Source: Acestrorhynchus altus
Lineage: Eukaryota; Chordata; Actinopteri; Characiformes; Acestrorhynchidae
Assembly (NCBI GenBank): GCA_034509495.1
Contig: CM067521.1
Span: 4,076,129 to 4,140,128 of the forward strand
Length of the DNA: 64,000 nucleotides
Reading direction: 5' to 3'
In this document: positions 36,372-49,599 of the stretch, in pieces
Position numbering within the stretch: the first letter of the stretch is position 1
Layout: every line of letters begins with the position of its first letter
Notes under the pieces: generated by a model
Seen by the model: the letters and a program-made list of their open reading frames with translations, nothing else
Databases searched by the model: none
Told to the model about the DNA's origin: nothing
Program-made: the position numbers and the translations under genes

Positions 36372-36805
36372 GCTACTCCCACACTGGCTGAGCTAAATAC
36401 ATTTGCTTTTCTTCTGAAGAGTGCAGGCTGCTCTCTGCTGCTATGAGTTTGGGAGGAGGAGAGATTTATACACACACTCGTAGTCCTGAGAACAGAGGAG
36501 CTGTGTGTGTGTGTGTGGGAATGGCGTATTTAGTCCTGCACCTGTGAATGGATGCCTCATTTCCTGTGCGGTGAGGATGCTGTGTGTGTGTTTGTGTTGG
36601 AAGTGTGTTTGTATGAATTGCTGACAGAACACTAGACAATAGAAGGTAATGACTCGGCAGGTTTATGATCAGTCAGTCCATATGTTTTTGTTATGTTACA
36701 TATATGTTACATCTACATACGTATCGACACTACCTCTCCAAACCTTTCTTTGTGGACACCCCTAATGAATGCTTTCTGGGGCACATAAATAAACATGAAT
36801 CTTTA

Positions 36806-36806
<1 letters not shown>

Positions 36807-36885
<79 letters not shown>
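36807..36885 (+). repeat. (CA)n microsatellite
   Basis: About 39 CA units, sitting exactly at the truncated 3' end of an inverted SINE. A short family T piece (TTTGTGGACACCCC) lies just before it at about 36749. Confidence 0.95.
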
Positions 36886-36886
<1 letters not shown>

Positions 36887-36887
<1 letters not shown>

Positions 36888-37076
36888 GAGTGATGGAGCC
36901 ATCCAATACTTTTTTGGAATGGAGGAGGATTCTAGTGCCCAGAGTGGTGGGCAGCTGGGGGAGTTCAGTATCTTGCTCAAATGCACTTCAGTCATGTCCT
37001 GCCAGTTCAGGGATTCAAACCAGCAACCTTCCAGTCACACGGCTGGTTCCCAAACCACCAGACCACAGCTGCCCTC
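36887..37076 (-). mobile_element. tRNA-derived SINE (family 1), 3'-truncated
   Basis: On the minus strand from 37076 the head reads GCAGCTGTGGTCTGGTGG, with B-box-like GGTTTGAATCC, then CTGGCAGGACATGACTGAAG, as in the copy at 29227. It stops early and abuts the CA array. Confidence 0.75.
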
Positions 37077-37079
37077 TCA

Positions 37080-37120
37080 AATATGGATACATAAGTATCG
37101 ATATATCGCCCAGCCCTGAG
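37080..37120. repeat. single unit related to the 58-bp ATATCG minisatellite
   Basis: GTATCGATATATCGCCCAGC has the same core as the array at 58718-59220. It directly follows the SINE head. Confidence 0.5.
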
Positions 37121-37849
37121 TACAAGCGCTTTACTCATCCTTTATATTAATAAACTGTAGATAAAAAAGAATCATTAATTGATCCGTTTGTAACCCGATG
37201 CTCAGACGGCTGATTTAATTTTTATTGTTATGGAGGAATTTAATGCTGCACTTGTTGTCGATATCAGCTATGAGCGAGTGAGTGACTGCAGGCCCAGTGG
37301 AACAGAAGCCAGTCAGATGTTGTGGCAGGATGTTAACAACGTGCGGAATTCCCTGGTGAGGAGCTTTTTCCAGTCTCTCACACAGGCTGAACCGCTCTCA
37401 CATACAAATGCCTCCACTAGTTTCATTAGCGCACTTCCCTAAAGCCCAGTTGGGACAGTTGAGGAATGGCTCTTCTCCTAATTTTTTCCCTAGGCGGTTG
37501 GAGTTGCGGTTCTGCACGTTCCTCCAGACCTTCAAACTCGGGGTGCCCTTTATTTAACCCCTTCATATCAGCTGAACATGACCTTTGTCAGGGTCTGTTA
37601 GTGTGTGTAGGGTTTCATTTATTGATTTTATGAGTAATTGAGGTTTTTTTTTAATAAAAGCAGAGCTAGAACTAGAACTCCCCTTTTATTACTTCCTTTG
37701 AGTTTTACAGTTTGTGCTTTAAGGAAATCACATCATCAGCAAAGCATCACTGCGAAAATGATGGGGTTCTACCACAAGGAGTGAACCACGTAGAAATAAC
37801 ATGTACGTCACCTTTTTGACTTCGGCCTCAGCAGCACTAATGTGTATGT

Positions 37850-37990
37850 GTGCAGACAAATTGTTTGATCTAGAACCACATATGAAAGTGGCTCAAGTCC
37901 GATGTGAATAGATTGCATTTGCTGTTTGCAAACAACCAGTGACCAGTTTCTTCCGTCACACTGGGAATCGGATTGTGTACTTACTGGATC
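37850..37990. mobile_element. possible MITE fragment (CATATGAAAGTGG type)
   Basis: GAACCACATATGAAAGTGGC followed by TCCGATGTGAATAGAT and GGAATCGGATTG resembles a common fish MITE. A related inverted piece, CCACTTTCATATGTGG, is at about 41495. Confidence 0.45.
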
Positions 37991-40153
37991 GTTACGTCCC
38001 CAATACAAGTGTGTCTCTCCGGCTGTGAGTTTCAGTGTTAAAGAGGCCAGTGGGGGATTTAAAATCAGTCAGTCACTCCCGATTCATCAGAAAGGGCCGT
38101 TTTAATTGGTTCTTTTTTAATAGATTCTTCAAATTTAATCAAGCTAAGAAATCATAATGGCTCTATTAGTTTGCCTCGCTGAAAAGTGCCGGATGGAATT
38201 TGTCTCCCTGAAGTGCCAGATTCATTTTTGAAAGCCCATTTCTCTCCATTAAAACCCTGATGATGATGATTCCATCAGCTGAATCCTTTCTTACCCACAC
38301 GACTAGCCCAGATGTGAGCAGTTCTCCTGCTGCTGGACGTCCTCAAGATCCCAAACAAAACAGAGGCCAGCAGTGGCCGTCCTTGATCCCCGTCCACCTT
38401 TTCCTCCAAAGACTGGAATTTGTCAGCCTTTCTTTAGCTCACACAAACCCTCCGACAGAGCTGGAATAACTACCTCCGAAATGACTTTTAATTTGGTCTC
38501 AGATCGGGTAAACATGGATACCTGCGAGAGAGCGATGACGACGTCCCGACAATCTGCAGCACTAAAATTCCATTACTCCGAAATTTAATTAGGAGAGGAA
38601 ACTTAAGGCCAGATGATTTTTTTTTTTATTAGTCACCCTCGGATACCACCAAAGTATAAGCAGCAATGTCCTGAACGCCAGACACTGACGCCGACCTGGA
38701 AAGTTTCTGTTCAGGCCCTTTCGGTGATGGACGTGTTTGTAATATCTCAGTAAATCCTTCATTGGAAGATCTAATTCAGTTACGGTCTGTATGAGAGACA
38801 CAGTGACTAAAGCATGTTTCCATATTTTATTTAGAGAACAGAAGACCTGATGACTCAAAGCACATTTATAATAAACGCCAGTGAAGAAGTTTCGCTTTAT
38901 TGGCTTCTGTTACATTTGAGATGATGGAGTGTTTGTGTCTCTTCACATACAGTCTCAAAAAGGACGCACTGTTCCTCACTTATCAGGCAATCTAATAAGT
39001 TCTGTTTAAGCAGCTGCCACACTATCACTTCCATGAAGGTCACTGTTCATGAGGTCGTGTGACGGCAGCATAAACACCCACATAAGATATGTTCTGGGAT
39101 GTTCTGGGATTTGCATCAATTCAATTAATTAATTCATTTATTTAATTCTTTTTTTGTTGTTGGTTTGTTCGGTTTTAAAGCATGTTTTTAATAAATGATA
39201 CATCACAGAAATCAAAAGACTAATAAATTCTACACTGAACTTTACTGTTAATTAAAAACGTTGTGAAGTCCCTTTTTCGTCAGCAGAGCAGATGAACCTT
39301 AGCGGTCAGTTCAGGAGGATCTTGAGGGGCTTTTTTTGTGTGTAAATGCTGCAGTGATGCTGATACTGTGTTGGTCCGTCTGTACAGACACAGATTTTGT
39401 GTGAATGTCGGTCTGTTAGTTACACTGTCGACGTTCTCTGGAAACATCATCCAGGCATGGGAACACTAAAGCTCTGCTTTTGGCTGCGGCAGCAGCCTTA
39501 TTTTAAGCTCATATTTGTGACTCACGGCCAATGTTTTGGCGTCCGTAAATGGAGCAGAGCTAGAACAGTCTGCTTTCCGCCAGCACCGGCTCTGCTTCCC
39601 AGCCCCACTGTTCCCGAAAGATATGTGGACGAACACATTTTTGAAACCCTGCAAGTATGTTTTGAATGGAATTTGACCCTTTTTAAGTCTTTTTTTAAAC
39701 CGCTGGGGTACTTTGGAAAGGCTGATGACCCTAGTTGTGGCCACTCGCCTTCGGGGCTCCATGGAAAAATATCACTGCGTAGTCTTTCTTCCGATACCAG
39801 TGTTGAAATCTGAGTGTCTGCAAATACCAAACCAATATCTGTAAAAAGTGACTTCTAACTGAAGCACTGAAGAGGAACATTAAAGTTCTCAAACTGCTCG
39901 TCCACTTCTCTGCTCCACAGGAACCAACACAGCTAACATCACATGCTCTCCAGGATCTCCAGCAGTTCCTTCTCATATTGGTACCATAAGGATGGTTGCT
40001 GTTGTGCTCTAAGCAAAAAAAATCGTCAGATGTTTGACGTCTTAACTGTTTGGCAATTTGAAAAAACTGTATCACAGGATAGTTTATAGAATTTATATCC
40101 TGTAATTTTATATTACAGAATTGATCATCAAATAAAGTTCCTACACGTTTTGG

Positions 40154-40485
40154 TTGGAGGAGGCTTATATGGAAAATATATCATGTCATTGTGCTGCCGC
40201 CGCAGTCATGCGGTCGGTGTATCGTACTGTCGTGGTGAAGAAGGAACTGAGCCAAAAGGCGAAGCTCTCGATTTACCGGTCAGTCTATGTTCCTACCCTC
40301 ACCTGTGGTCATGAGCTGTGGGTAATGACCGAAAGGACAAGAGCATGGATACAAGCGGCTGAAATGAGTTGCCTCCTCAGTGTGGCCTGGTGCTCCCTCA
40401 GAGATGGGGTGAGAACATCGGTCACTTGTGAGGAGCTCAGAGAGGAACCAGCTGAGGTGGCTCGGGCATCTTTTTTTCATATTTG
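40154..40485 (+). mobile_element. non-LTR retrotransposon ORF2, C-terminal fragment
   Basis: The open frame 40154-40510 contains VVVKKELSQKAKLSIYRS, then YVPTLTCGHELWVMTE, then QAAEMSCLL and SLRDGVRTSV with EELREEP. I recognise this as the conserved block after the reverse transcriptase of I-like LINEs abundant in fish. The frame opens without a proper start, and the expected LRWFGH phrase after it is lost, so it is a 5'-truncated, decayed copy. Confidence 0.75.
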
Positions 40486-40517
40486 TATTGTTAGGTGGTT
40501 GCTTAAATGACACTGTA

Positions 40518-40880
40518 CTATAGGTGATGGATGTTGAGGTGTTGGTGTGATTGCTGAGGTATTGTTTTGCGTTTGCGACGGCAGCAGAATGTGGACACGG
40601 GTTTTGCTTTTGGGATATCGTGTTCAGGTAGGACCACTAGTTTCAGGACCTCGTGAAGGTAACGCTGGGCTGTCACATTGCCTGTAATGACGACCAAAGC
40701 TGATTTCACGTTGTACAAAATTGTGACACCAAACCGTTGGTATTGACCACACAGATTCTGTGGTTGTCTCCACCAAGACAAACCACCTGCAGTTGCTAAA
40801 ACCACCTGAAGTTGACTTATGGTTGCTTCAGATTTGCCATCGCACTCCATCATGCAGAGATCATCAAGCTCCTCCCTCAC
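40518..40880 (-). mobile_element. Tc1/mariner-like transposase fragment
   Basis: The minus strand contains GNVTAQRYLHEVLKLVVLPE, a block found before the QDNARPH motif in Tc1-type transposases, within a frame of 120 residues. The catalytic QDN block itself is absent downstream, where the I-like LINE piece starts instead. It is a remnant. Confidence 0.6.
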
Positions 40881-43439
40881 AAAGTTGAATCTAAACTCCA
40901 GCTGTACCGTTGAGTCAGCAACAGTCGGGTCAGATTGATGGACTCGCTGACTTGAGTACTGCTGAGTGGTAGAGATGCCACCAGAATCGAGTCATTTTTA
41001 ACCTCTAATGTAGTCAATTTGTGTTGGGGCAGGACGCTGAGCCGCACCGTGTTCGCTGGCACACCAAGCAGGAAGGGCAGGGCTGACTGTTTCCACTCTG
41101 GTTTCTGTGAGGCAGGAAGTTGGCCTACAAAAAAAAACACTGAAGCATAATAATCTCAACCGTCAGTCCATACACACGGGTTTGTTTTTATGTAGCGTCA
41201 GAACGTGGAGTCATAAAGCTCCAGTCTCTTCATTTTAAGACGGTTTCACTTGGACGTAACAGGATTCTGGTGAATGGACCAATAGAAAGTCTCCAAAATG
41301 ACCTGGATTAAAGTCCATCCACTGAATGTTCAGACTGTTTTGTGTTGTGTAAAGCTGCTGTGATGCATTATAAAGGGTACCTGTATGTAGTTTCTTCCAA
41401 TCCTTCTTTCAGTTTGTAGCATTGCTGTGGGATTTGATTGGCATTCAGCTACACGTGAACTTTGTCTTACATGTAGACACTAGATCAGATGTGAGCCACT
41501 TTCATATGTGGTCTTAAATCAGGGGCTTGTCTGATTTGTGGGGCGTGTGACTGAATGTTGAGCTGTCAGATTGGATATCATGAGCCTTTTTGGTCTGCAC
41601 CATGTGCTTAGTGCTGTCGCTGATGGAGGCCTGAAGCCCCAGCTGATGTGAATGGTCATAAATACCAGTAATGATCCAGTAATACACAGAAACTGGGATT
41701 TTCAGCTTGGTCTGGCTGCTCTATACTGAGGCGGGGTTTCCTCCCATTTACGTTGACCGTCCTCACGGCATAACCATCCCAGTGATTTGCTAGTTTTCCT
41801 GAAGGGGGGAAGTTTGTCCACAAGTATAGCAGGATTGGCCAGATCAGGAAGGGCCGGAACCACCAGGAAGTTCGGTCATTCCTGCCATATTTACAAACTG
41901 GTTTCCACCACATATTTATTACTTTCTCTTCATTTAAACGTGTGTCACTGGTCTCTCAGACATCTGTGCTCTGGTCCAGTTCCTCAGATGTCTGTGTCTC
42001 AGGTTGTAAAAACTGTAAGTCTCTGTTCTGAAAGGCTGTGCTAGATCCTCGCTGCAAGCCCCTTCTGCTGTTTGTTATTTGCGATAATTGAATCTCTCAT
42101 TCTGGCGGCGGCGTCTTCCTCTCCCTGGAGCTTTCCATGGGGCTCTCGCGTGTTTTCCACTCTGGTAATATGAAGCCTCTCGCTCTTACTCCTGCATACC
42201 TGTGGTTTCTCCTTCTCTGCTCTTTCTGGAGTTCTAGGACTCGGGCTGTAAACGAGGCCATGCTCCACTTGGCCGTGTTTGTTTTGCCTTCAGGTCACGG
42301 AGGTCCTGATTTGTTGTCACAGCTCTGAGGGGGTGAGAACCGTGATGAAAATGGTGATGATTACGAAGATGACGGGGAGGGTGGGTGGAGTTGACGTATC
42401 AAAGTGCTGTCGTGAGATTGGACAGAACGTGAGAAACTGTAGCAGGGACAAAAATATCACTACGAGTGAAGACGTTTACTTCGTCCACAAAAAGGCCTGT
42501 TTATTAAGTTATGCGTAAAAATCTGCTCTTAAAAACTCATATTAATTTTATGATCTTTATCCAGCGGAACACGACTAAACACACTAGAATCATTTTTCAG
42601 TGGTTAGTCTTTACGGCTATTATCATCGCTAAGTACAGATTTCACAGCTACAATAAAACACTGCCTGCCTCCTTCTTAAAATAGCTTTAATTTAGGTTTA
42701 ATTTGTATTTAATGCCTTTTTTTGAAAGGTTCACATGGTTAGAACTAGAGACGAAGTCTCATTTTATCAGTTTTCTCATGGTATTGTTAAAATTATACAA
42801 ATGAACAAACTGTTGAATTAAGATTCATTAAGATTAAACTCTGATTGAGGTCTAATTTCATCTTAAAGAATCTGAGAACAGTATCCTCCGTTTCTCTGTT
42901 CAGTAAATACAGATGAGCTTCATTTTTTAAACAAACTCTCTTAAAAACACAAAAATGCATCAAAGCCTTTGATTATGATCCTGAAACGCTAAATCTGATG
43001 AACATCTACTAAACGATTTCCTCTTACATTCCTATTACATGTAAACATTTAGATCATCCTGGTGGTAACGTGTCTGGTCCACCTTAAATGCAGCAGCAGT
43101 TAGAATTTAATGTGTTTTAAGGTGGAAAATGAGAAAATGTGAGTGTTTACTAAAACAGAGACGTCTTATTTGGCTAGTTTAGCTTTACTTTAGTAATGTC
43201 TAGTAAAACATCTTCTATAAAACTCGTTTAGCTCAGGTTTGCGTCTGTCAGTGCTGTATTTAAGGTGAAATGGAGGTTCTACAGTTGATCACGTTTCTAA
43301 ACGGTGCAAACGCCGGCAGAGACACTCATTCACTGTTCCTTCTGAAATCAAGGATATTAAAGAGTTTATCCTGCTTCTGTTGAAGTATCTGTCTGTACTG
43401 TTCAGGGAAAACTTGAAACCTACTAACATTGATCTCAGG

Positions 43440-43670
43440 ATGTTGGATGATCATCACCCCACCTCATCCCTCATCAACACATTCCCGAAGTGTTGGAAGG
43501 AGCTCAGTAATTCCAGAGAAGTCCGTTCCACAGCACCATGCTGGGGGGCTTTATACCCCTCTATCCTCTGTGGCATTCTGCACGGTGCCATACAGGGTTG
43601 ATTTTGTTTGCTGCAGAGAGTCTGTGTCTGCGTTTACTCAGCAACTTGTCCCCAAACCTTTGGGTGTGAG
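43440..43670 (+). mobile_element. family T repeat
   Basis: GATGATCATCACCCCACCTC, TGCTGGGGGGCTTTATACCC and TGTGGCATTCTGCACGGTGC follow the order of the 12180 copy, with the left part better preserved here. Confidence 0.65.
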
Positions 43671-44479
43671 AGAGGACTGACGCTTCATAAACGTTTGTCC
43701 TCATTTTTGGAGAGAACAATAGCTTTCAGAGGAGTTTATCGTCCACTGATACAGTGTTGAGCTTTGCGGATCTTCTAATGCTTTGGTCCATTTATCTAGT
43801 TTCCAGAAGCTTTGGTACCCTCGCCGTCTCTCCTCGCAGATGGCAGCTCTGTGACCAAGGTGATATTTCCCAGAATTGCTCTTTAGAACCTGTCCCTATC
43901 AGACGTGGATTATGCAGCACGTGGGGCGTTTTCACACAAAGCCTCCGCACTCGCTGGGCTTTATTAAATATTTGAGTTTTAGCTCCCACTGCTCTAATTG
44001 TTACCACACACACGAACGTGCCAAAGGCTGCCATGCTGAGACCGCCGTGTACATGACATGTATCGCCAGGGCTGTTGCCGAGGGTGTGTTTTGAAAGCAA
44101 ACAGGTCGGTTAAGGCGGGGGCGGGGGGTGAATCGCGGGTTCAAGAGAAGAAGAAGGTCTATAGAAGTCAGTGTGGTAGAGAGAAGCAGATGGTCAGAGG
44201 TGAGAGAGCGAGATGTTGGAGGAAACCCACTGAAGAAAACCTGTTACCCGCAGCTCAAAATGATTAAAGTGATAGTTCAGCAACAGTCTAATATGCATGT
44301 GTATCTCACGCAGTCGCCTCAAACCAAGCGAGGTGAAGTCATCGCTAATAGGCTTGCTGTTGTGAAACTGTGACACACTGTTATCTGTAAGCAGGGTTAA
44401 AGTCGAAAGTTATGACAGCGATATATAATGCTTCCTTACTTTCTAGACGTTATAATGCAGAGCTTATAAACACATTCTG

Positions 44480-45020
44480 GAACATTCTCCCTGCAGGACG
44501 GGGATTGCAGTGCTGCAGGGAAGGAAGATAAAGGTGATCAGGATCAATAACTGATAACTGTAGACTGATATGATCAATATTTACTCTCAGTTCGGCGTCG
44601 GGTTTAACGCCACGTACCAGACGTCTGGAGGTGTAGAGGTTCCTAACGGTGTCCTGTGGTGATCCATCCCATGCAGCCTGAATGTTCTCTGGCTGAGTTC
44701 TGCAGATGGTGTGGTAGGGTGGAGTGTTGATAGAGCGTCCAATAGCATCCCACACATTTTCAATCAGGGACAGATCTGGAGATGAGACTGACCACTGCAT
44801 AGTATCGGTGTGTTCAAGGCGAGATCTTGAGACGGCCTGTTGGAAAAGACCACCGGAGTGTGTGTTCAGAAACGGTAGGATGTTGCGTAATGTTGGTCTC
44901 TCAAATTGCTTCTAATGACCAAAGGTGATCTGGCGTGACCATGACCCCGGGCCTTCTGGACGTGTGACCCGCTGCTCTTCTCAGTGACTCCATAGCAGTC
45001 CGGCACGACACCACTGTGTC
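44480..45020 (-). mobile_element. Tc1/mariner transposase remnant, copy 1
   Basis: The minus strand gives WSVSSPDLSLIENVWDAI, the block around the third catalytic acid of Tc1/mariner DDE transposases, then TIC, AAWDG and DTVRNLYTSR with VRGVKP towards the C-terminus. The upstream QDDARPHTA block present in copy 2 is deleted here. It matches copy 2 at 48185 over its whole length. Confidence 0.8.
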
Positions 45021-45606
45021 AGAAATATCAAAATGATTGTTAATTAATTCTCACATAAATGCTGCTTTAACGTTGTGGTTAATCGTCAAACACAGATTCT
45101 GTTTTCTAAGGTCGTTTTGAATCCTGTGAAACTGCAGACATTCAGCGTGTCTCAGTCTCTGTTCCTCTCTCTGTCTGTCTCAGTCTCTCTTGTTTCTGTC
45201 TCTTTCTCTGCTCATCTGTGTGTTTGGGGAGTGGTGCACTGAACTCTCTGTCTGTCTCAGTCTCTGTTTCTGTCTCTCTCTCTCTGTCTCTCTGTGCACT
45301 GAACTGTCGCTTTAAGGTCAGACCTGTTGGTGAGGTGTTACTCCTGCTCTAGATGCTGAACTTGACTGGGCTGAGGTTTCTTTTACTGTAAGAGCAAACT
45401 ATCCACAGAGCTGACACACCTCAACATGCCCACACACACGCACACACAGAGCCTGTGAACACACTCGCCGAAGTGGTGATGGATGCTGATGAGCGTGTTC
45501 TGCTTTTTGAAGCGGGTTTATTTTAGCTGTTTTTGTTGGACAGATTTATGCAATAAGCAGTGAAACACATTGATTTTTTCCTTAAGCACTGTCTTGCCTC
45601 TACAGG

Positions 45607-45607
<1 letters not shown>

Positions 45608-45661
<54 letters not shown>
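45608..45661 (+). repeat. (CA)n microsatellite
   Basis: About 27 CA units. Confidence 0.95.
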
Positions 45662-45663
<2 letters not shown>

Positions 45664-45699
45664 ATCAGTTATCAGTCAGTTCTCACTAAGATAAACTAC

Positions 45700-46120
45700 T
45701 GGAGCCACGCCTAATGCCAGCGTGAGCTGGAGGGGTATAAAGCGTCACAGTATGGAGCTGTGGTGCAGTGGAACTGTGTTCTCTGGAATGATGGAGCTAC
45801 ATCCAGGACTTATGGAATGAGTTTGGGAATTGAGGATGAGGTGGGGTGATGATCATCCAACATCCAGACCTCACTAACAGCAGGGCTTCAGAATCTTGTA
45901 GAAACTCTTCTCTAGACAGTAGAGAAAATCCTGCTGTTGTAATCAGTCTCACTCACTGCTGAGGACGTCGTGTTCAACATACCGTTTACTTATGGACAAA
46001 CCGCCCCTTCAGGAATCCAGCAAATCACTGGGATGGTTATTTCACGAGGACGGTCAACATAAATGTGGGGAAACCCCACCTCAATGAGTGAGCAGGTGTC
46101 CTAATACATTTGTCCTAATA
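45700..46120 (-). mobile_element. family T repeat, long copy
   Basis: CCTAATGCCAGCGTGAGCTG, GGAGGGGTATAAAGCG, GTGGAACTGTGTTCTCTGGA, GGTGATGATCATCCAACATC and GACCTCACTAACAGCAG form the longest run of family landmarks in the window. The part beyond about 45960 is less certain. Confidence 0.65.
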
Positions 46121-46550
46121 GTATAAGAGGCAAACACACCCAAAAGCAGTGAGGGCAGCTTTTAAAGACTAGATCAACTTTAAAGATGGGCTGGTCTCAG
46201 CTGATCTGTCTGGGAAAGTGTTTTATTGGATCCAACGTGGATCCGGATTCTCTCTACATACAGAGGCGTCTTAAAGACTCTCGCTTCAGGCGAACACGGG
46301 TCAAATTGCTCAATTTCACAATTCATACGTTTTATTCTTTCTCCACTCTCTGTGACCAGTAGGTTTCCCCACACAGCTTCTGATGCTGTGTGATGGTGGA
46401 ATCAGAAGTTGTGTGACACATCTTCAAGGCTGGAGACGCTTGTTCTTCAGTGCCACAGTTACTCATTCACTGCTAATATTTGATCAGGTTTTACGGAAAA
46501 TTCCATTTTAACCATAACGTTATTCAGACCTAAAGAGACCTAATTCAGAC

Positions 46551-46553
46551 CTC

Positions 46554-46587
<34 letters not shown>

Positions 46588-46615
46588 TCACACACACACA
46601 CACACACACACTTGT
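46551..46615 (+). repeat. compound (CT)n(CA)n microsatellite
   Basis: A CT run passes directly into a CA run. A further 46860-46920 GT array follows 250 bases on. Confidence 0.9.
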
Positions 46616-46859
46616 GAGAAGCTGAGGAAACAGGGAGAAACTGAACCTGAGGGCTGAGAGAGAAAGAGAGTCTAAAGAACCTGAAGGAGGAGCAATGAAA
46701 GAAAAGAGAGACACTCGGTTCTCAGAGTTCCAGAATCTGAGGGTAGAGAGAGATACAGAACCTGTATGGGAGAAAGTGAGCGTGTGTGTCGGGGGGGCGT
46801 TTGGAAAGGACGTGGACACTACAAAAGGAAAGCAAATTAAATGAGCAGGAGGACAGAAC

Positions 46860-46920
<61 letters not shown>
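46860..46920 (+). repeat. (GT)n microsatellite
   Basis: About 30 GT units. Confidence 0.95.
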
Positions 46921-46926
<6 letters not shown>

Positions 46927-47037
46927 CACAAAGACCCCTCTGTTAGTGCTGCTGGGGAAACCACTCCTTATGCCTGCTGCGTTTCACCAAACAGCACTCT
47001 CACACACTTACTCAACGTAAACACACTGTGTTGCAGT

Positions 47038-47400
47038 GGTTTGAGGTGGCTGTGGACTGGCTGAACAGCGCTGCCTGGGAGGGCTTGAGGCAGTCATGGA
47101 CTCCGGGTTGAGCAGTGCTGCCTGTAGGGTTTGAGGTGGTCGGGACTTGGTTGAATAGTGCCTGGGTAGGGTTTGAGGTGGCTAGGACCTGCCAGCAGTG
47201 CTGCCTGTAGGGCTTGGAGGCAGTCATGGACTCAAGTTGAGCAGTGCTGCCTGTAGGGTTTGAGGTGGTCGTGGACTTGGTTGAATAGTGCTGCCTGTAG
47301 GGTTTGAGGTGGTCGTGGACTTGGTTGAATAGTGCTGCCTGTAGGGTTTGAGGTGGTCCTGGACTTGGTTGAATAGTGCTGCCTGTAGGGTTTGAGGCGG
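47038..47400 (+). repeat. 44-bp minisatellite, about eight copies
   Basis: The unit contains GTTTGAGGTGGTCGTGGACT, TTGGTTGAATAG and TGCTGCCTGTAGG. Some copies carry a variant, GGCAGTCATGGACTC, so two sub-types alternate. Not coding. Confidence 0.9.
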
Positions 47401-47537
47401 GAAGTTTAGCTTTCATTTGATCATGATTCGTTTGTAAACTCCGCCCACTGGAAGCTTCTGGAAAGCTCAGTGATGTGAATGAAGAGGTTTAGATTTATCT
47501 TCCAGAGAATTTTATAATCATAATTTGGTTGCACTGG

Positions 47538-47657
<120 letters not shown>

Positions 47658-48184
47658 AGCAGCTCAGGCCAGGTGCTCTGTTTGTGAGGACAGCTGAGGA
47701 AGCTCCTGCTGAACGAGTGTGAAGGAACCACTGAGATGGTGGTTTGGCTCTGTCTGAACGGAGAGCAGGAGGAACAGCACTGAGAGGTGATGAAGGCGGA
47801 AAGATCGGTTGTGCTGCCACCACCTCTCATTTCCTTTCTGCTCTCTTTCCATGTTTTAGCTGGGCGGGTTACCATGGTGATGTGAAAAGGACTTCACTTC
47901 CTGTGTGTCTGTCACTGCAGCTCTTCTGAGAATTCTACGCTGCCTGATACGCATCTCCAATCAGCAGCATTCAAAATCACCACACACACACACATTTTGG
48001 CATATCCTCTCCTCCCTCCTTCAGCTTTGAGGTTCTTTTCATAGAAGAAAATATTTCAGTGGAGCTGTTTGACCTGTTTTTCCCGTATAAACCACTAATT
48101 TGATTATTTCAGTAGAAGAACGTTGCTCGTAATAATGACTGGTGGTTCTATTTATACTCTGTCAATGAGAGTTTCCCCCAGAAG

Positions 48185-48850
48185 GACGTGTGGGATTGCA
48201 GTTCTGTTGGGAAGGAAGATGAAGGTGATCAGGATCAATAACTGATTATAAATGTAGACGATCAATGTTTATTGATCTGCTCATACAGAAGTGGTGTCTC
48301 TCAGTACGGCGTCGGGTTTAACGCAACATGGCAGACGTTTCTGCATGGAGTTGTAGAGGTTCCTAATGGTGTCCTGTGATGATCCATCCCATACAGCCTG
48401 AATGTTCTCACTCAGTTCTGTAGATGGTGTGGTAGGGGTGGAGTGTTGATAGAGCGTCTAATAGCATCCCACACATTTTCAATCAGGGACAGATCTGGAG
48501 ATGAGACTGACCACGGTGTAGTATCTGTGTCTTTAAGACGAGATCTTGAGACGGCAGCAGTGTGTGGACGAGCGTCGTCCTGCTGGAACAGAGCACCGGA
48601 GTGTGTGTCTGTAATGAAGACCAAAGAAGAGCTAAATTGCACCCACACCATGACACCAGGTCTTCTGGAAAACAAACTGTTGATCTTTGCATTGATCATG
48701 GTGCCTCCACACACAGATTTGTTGGTCATCTTCTCCAAGACAAAGTGCCTTTTGTCGCACTGTTCTGAGCGACTGGTTGGTTGTTTTTTTTTTTTTTTTT
48801 TTTTCTGGGTGCAACAAAAAACTCCTGTTTTCAGTCCTTTCAGCGTCATT
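48185..48850 (-). mobile_element. Tc1/mariner transposase remnant, copy 2
   Basis: The minus-strand frame 48412-48849 carries GVMVWVQFSSSLVF, then GALFQQDDARPHTA, then SPDLSLIENVWDAI, which are the middle and C-terminal blocks of a Tc1/mariner DDE transposase with the second Asp and the third acid region in place. The N-terminal DNA-binding region is lacking and a run of 20-odd T (48784-48804) sits in the frame. It is a pseudogene. The piece at 44480-45020 is a second copy of the same element, in the same direction, 3.7 kb away. Confidence 0.85.
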
Positions 48851-49599
48851 AAGAGGAAGAACTGTGACTCCGTTAAACGCAGTGTCTTCTGAGACGGTTA
48901 TTATTCTGTCTAAATCTAAAACCTGACGTTTTAAATGCACAGATCTGAGGAAAGCGAAAGGTACAGCGATGTCTTTTCTGTATTAAACTGTAGTAAGCAG
49001 GTGTCCTGATCGTACATCTCATCTTCCTGGAGCTCTGATCAGCTTCCACAGGTTGATCACGCTCTGCAGACCACCAGCGAGAGTCACACTCGCAGGAGAA
49101 ACCGTGTTCCTGTGTGTTTAATTCTGAAAAAAGTCTGCAGGCCTGCATTTCAGTGGAGCTTAGCTCAGCAGAACACAGATCACCAGGCCCGTCCACATGC
49201 CCGCGAAAGCGGCCGCTCTCGCTCCAGAATCAATGTATCGACGGCCGAGTCGGTAAAATACACTCTCCCCGACTGCAGGCTTCAGAAAGCTCTATCTCCG
49301 TCCCGTTAGGGAAGAGGGGAGAGTAATGGGACGTGCATTTGTCATCTCCGACTCGTTTAATTAAATTAAAGGCATTTGGAATTAATGATATGAAGTTTTA
49401 ATTAAGTTCTCTCTCAGCACAGCTGCTGCCTGATGATGCTGGAAGCTGCTGAGCGTCTGCAGAGGATTGGACCATTAAAGCTTTCGGGAGGGGGCTCGTG
49501 GAGTGTGTGGGGGTGTGTGGGGCTGTAACCCTAAACCCCTGTAACCTTTCTTCCACTAGAGGGAAGCAGGCCTTGCTGTCAAGTATAATTTACACAATA

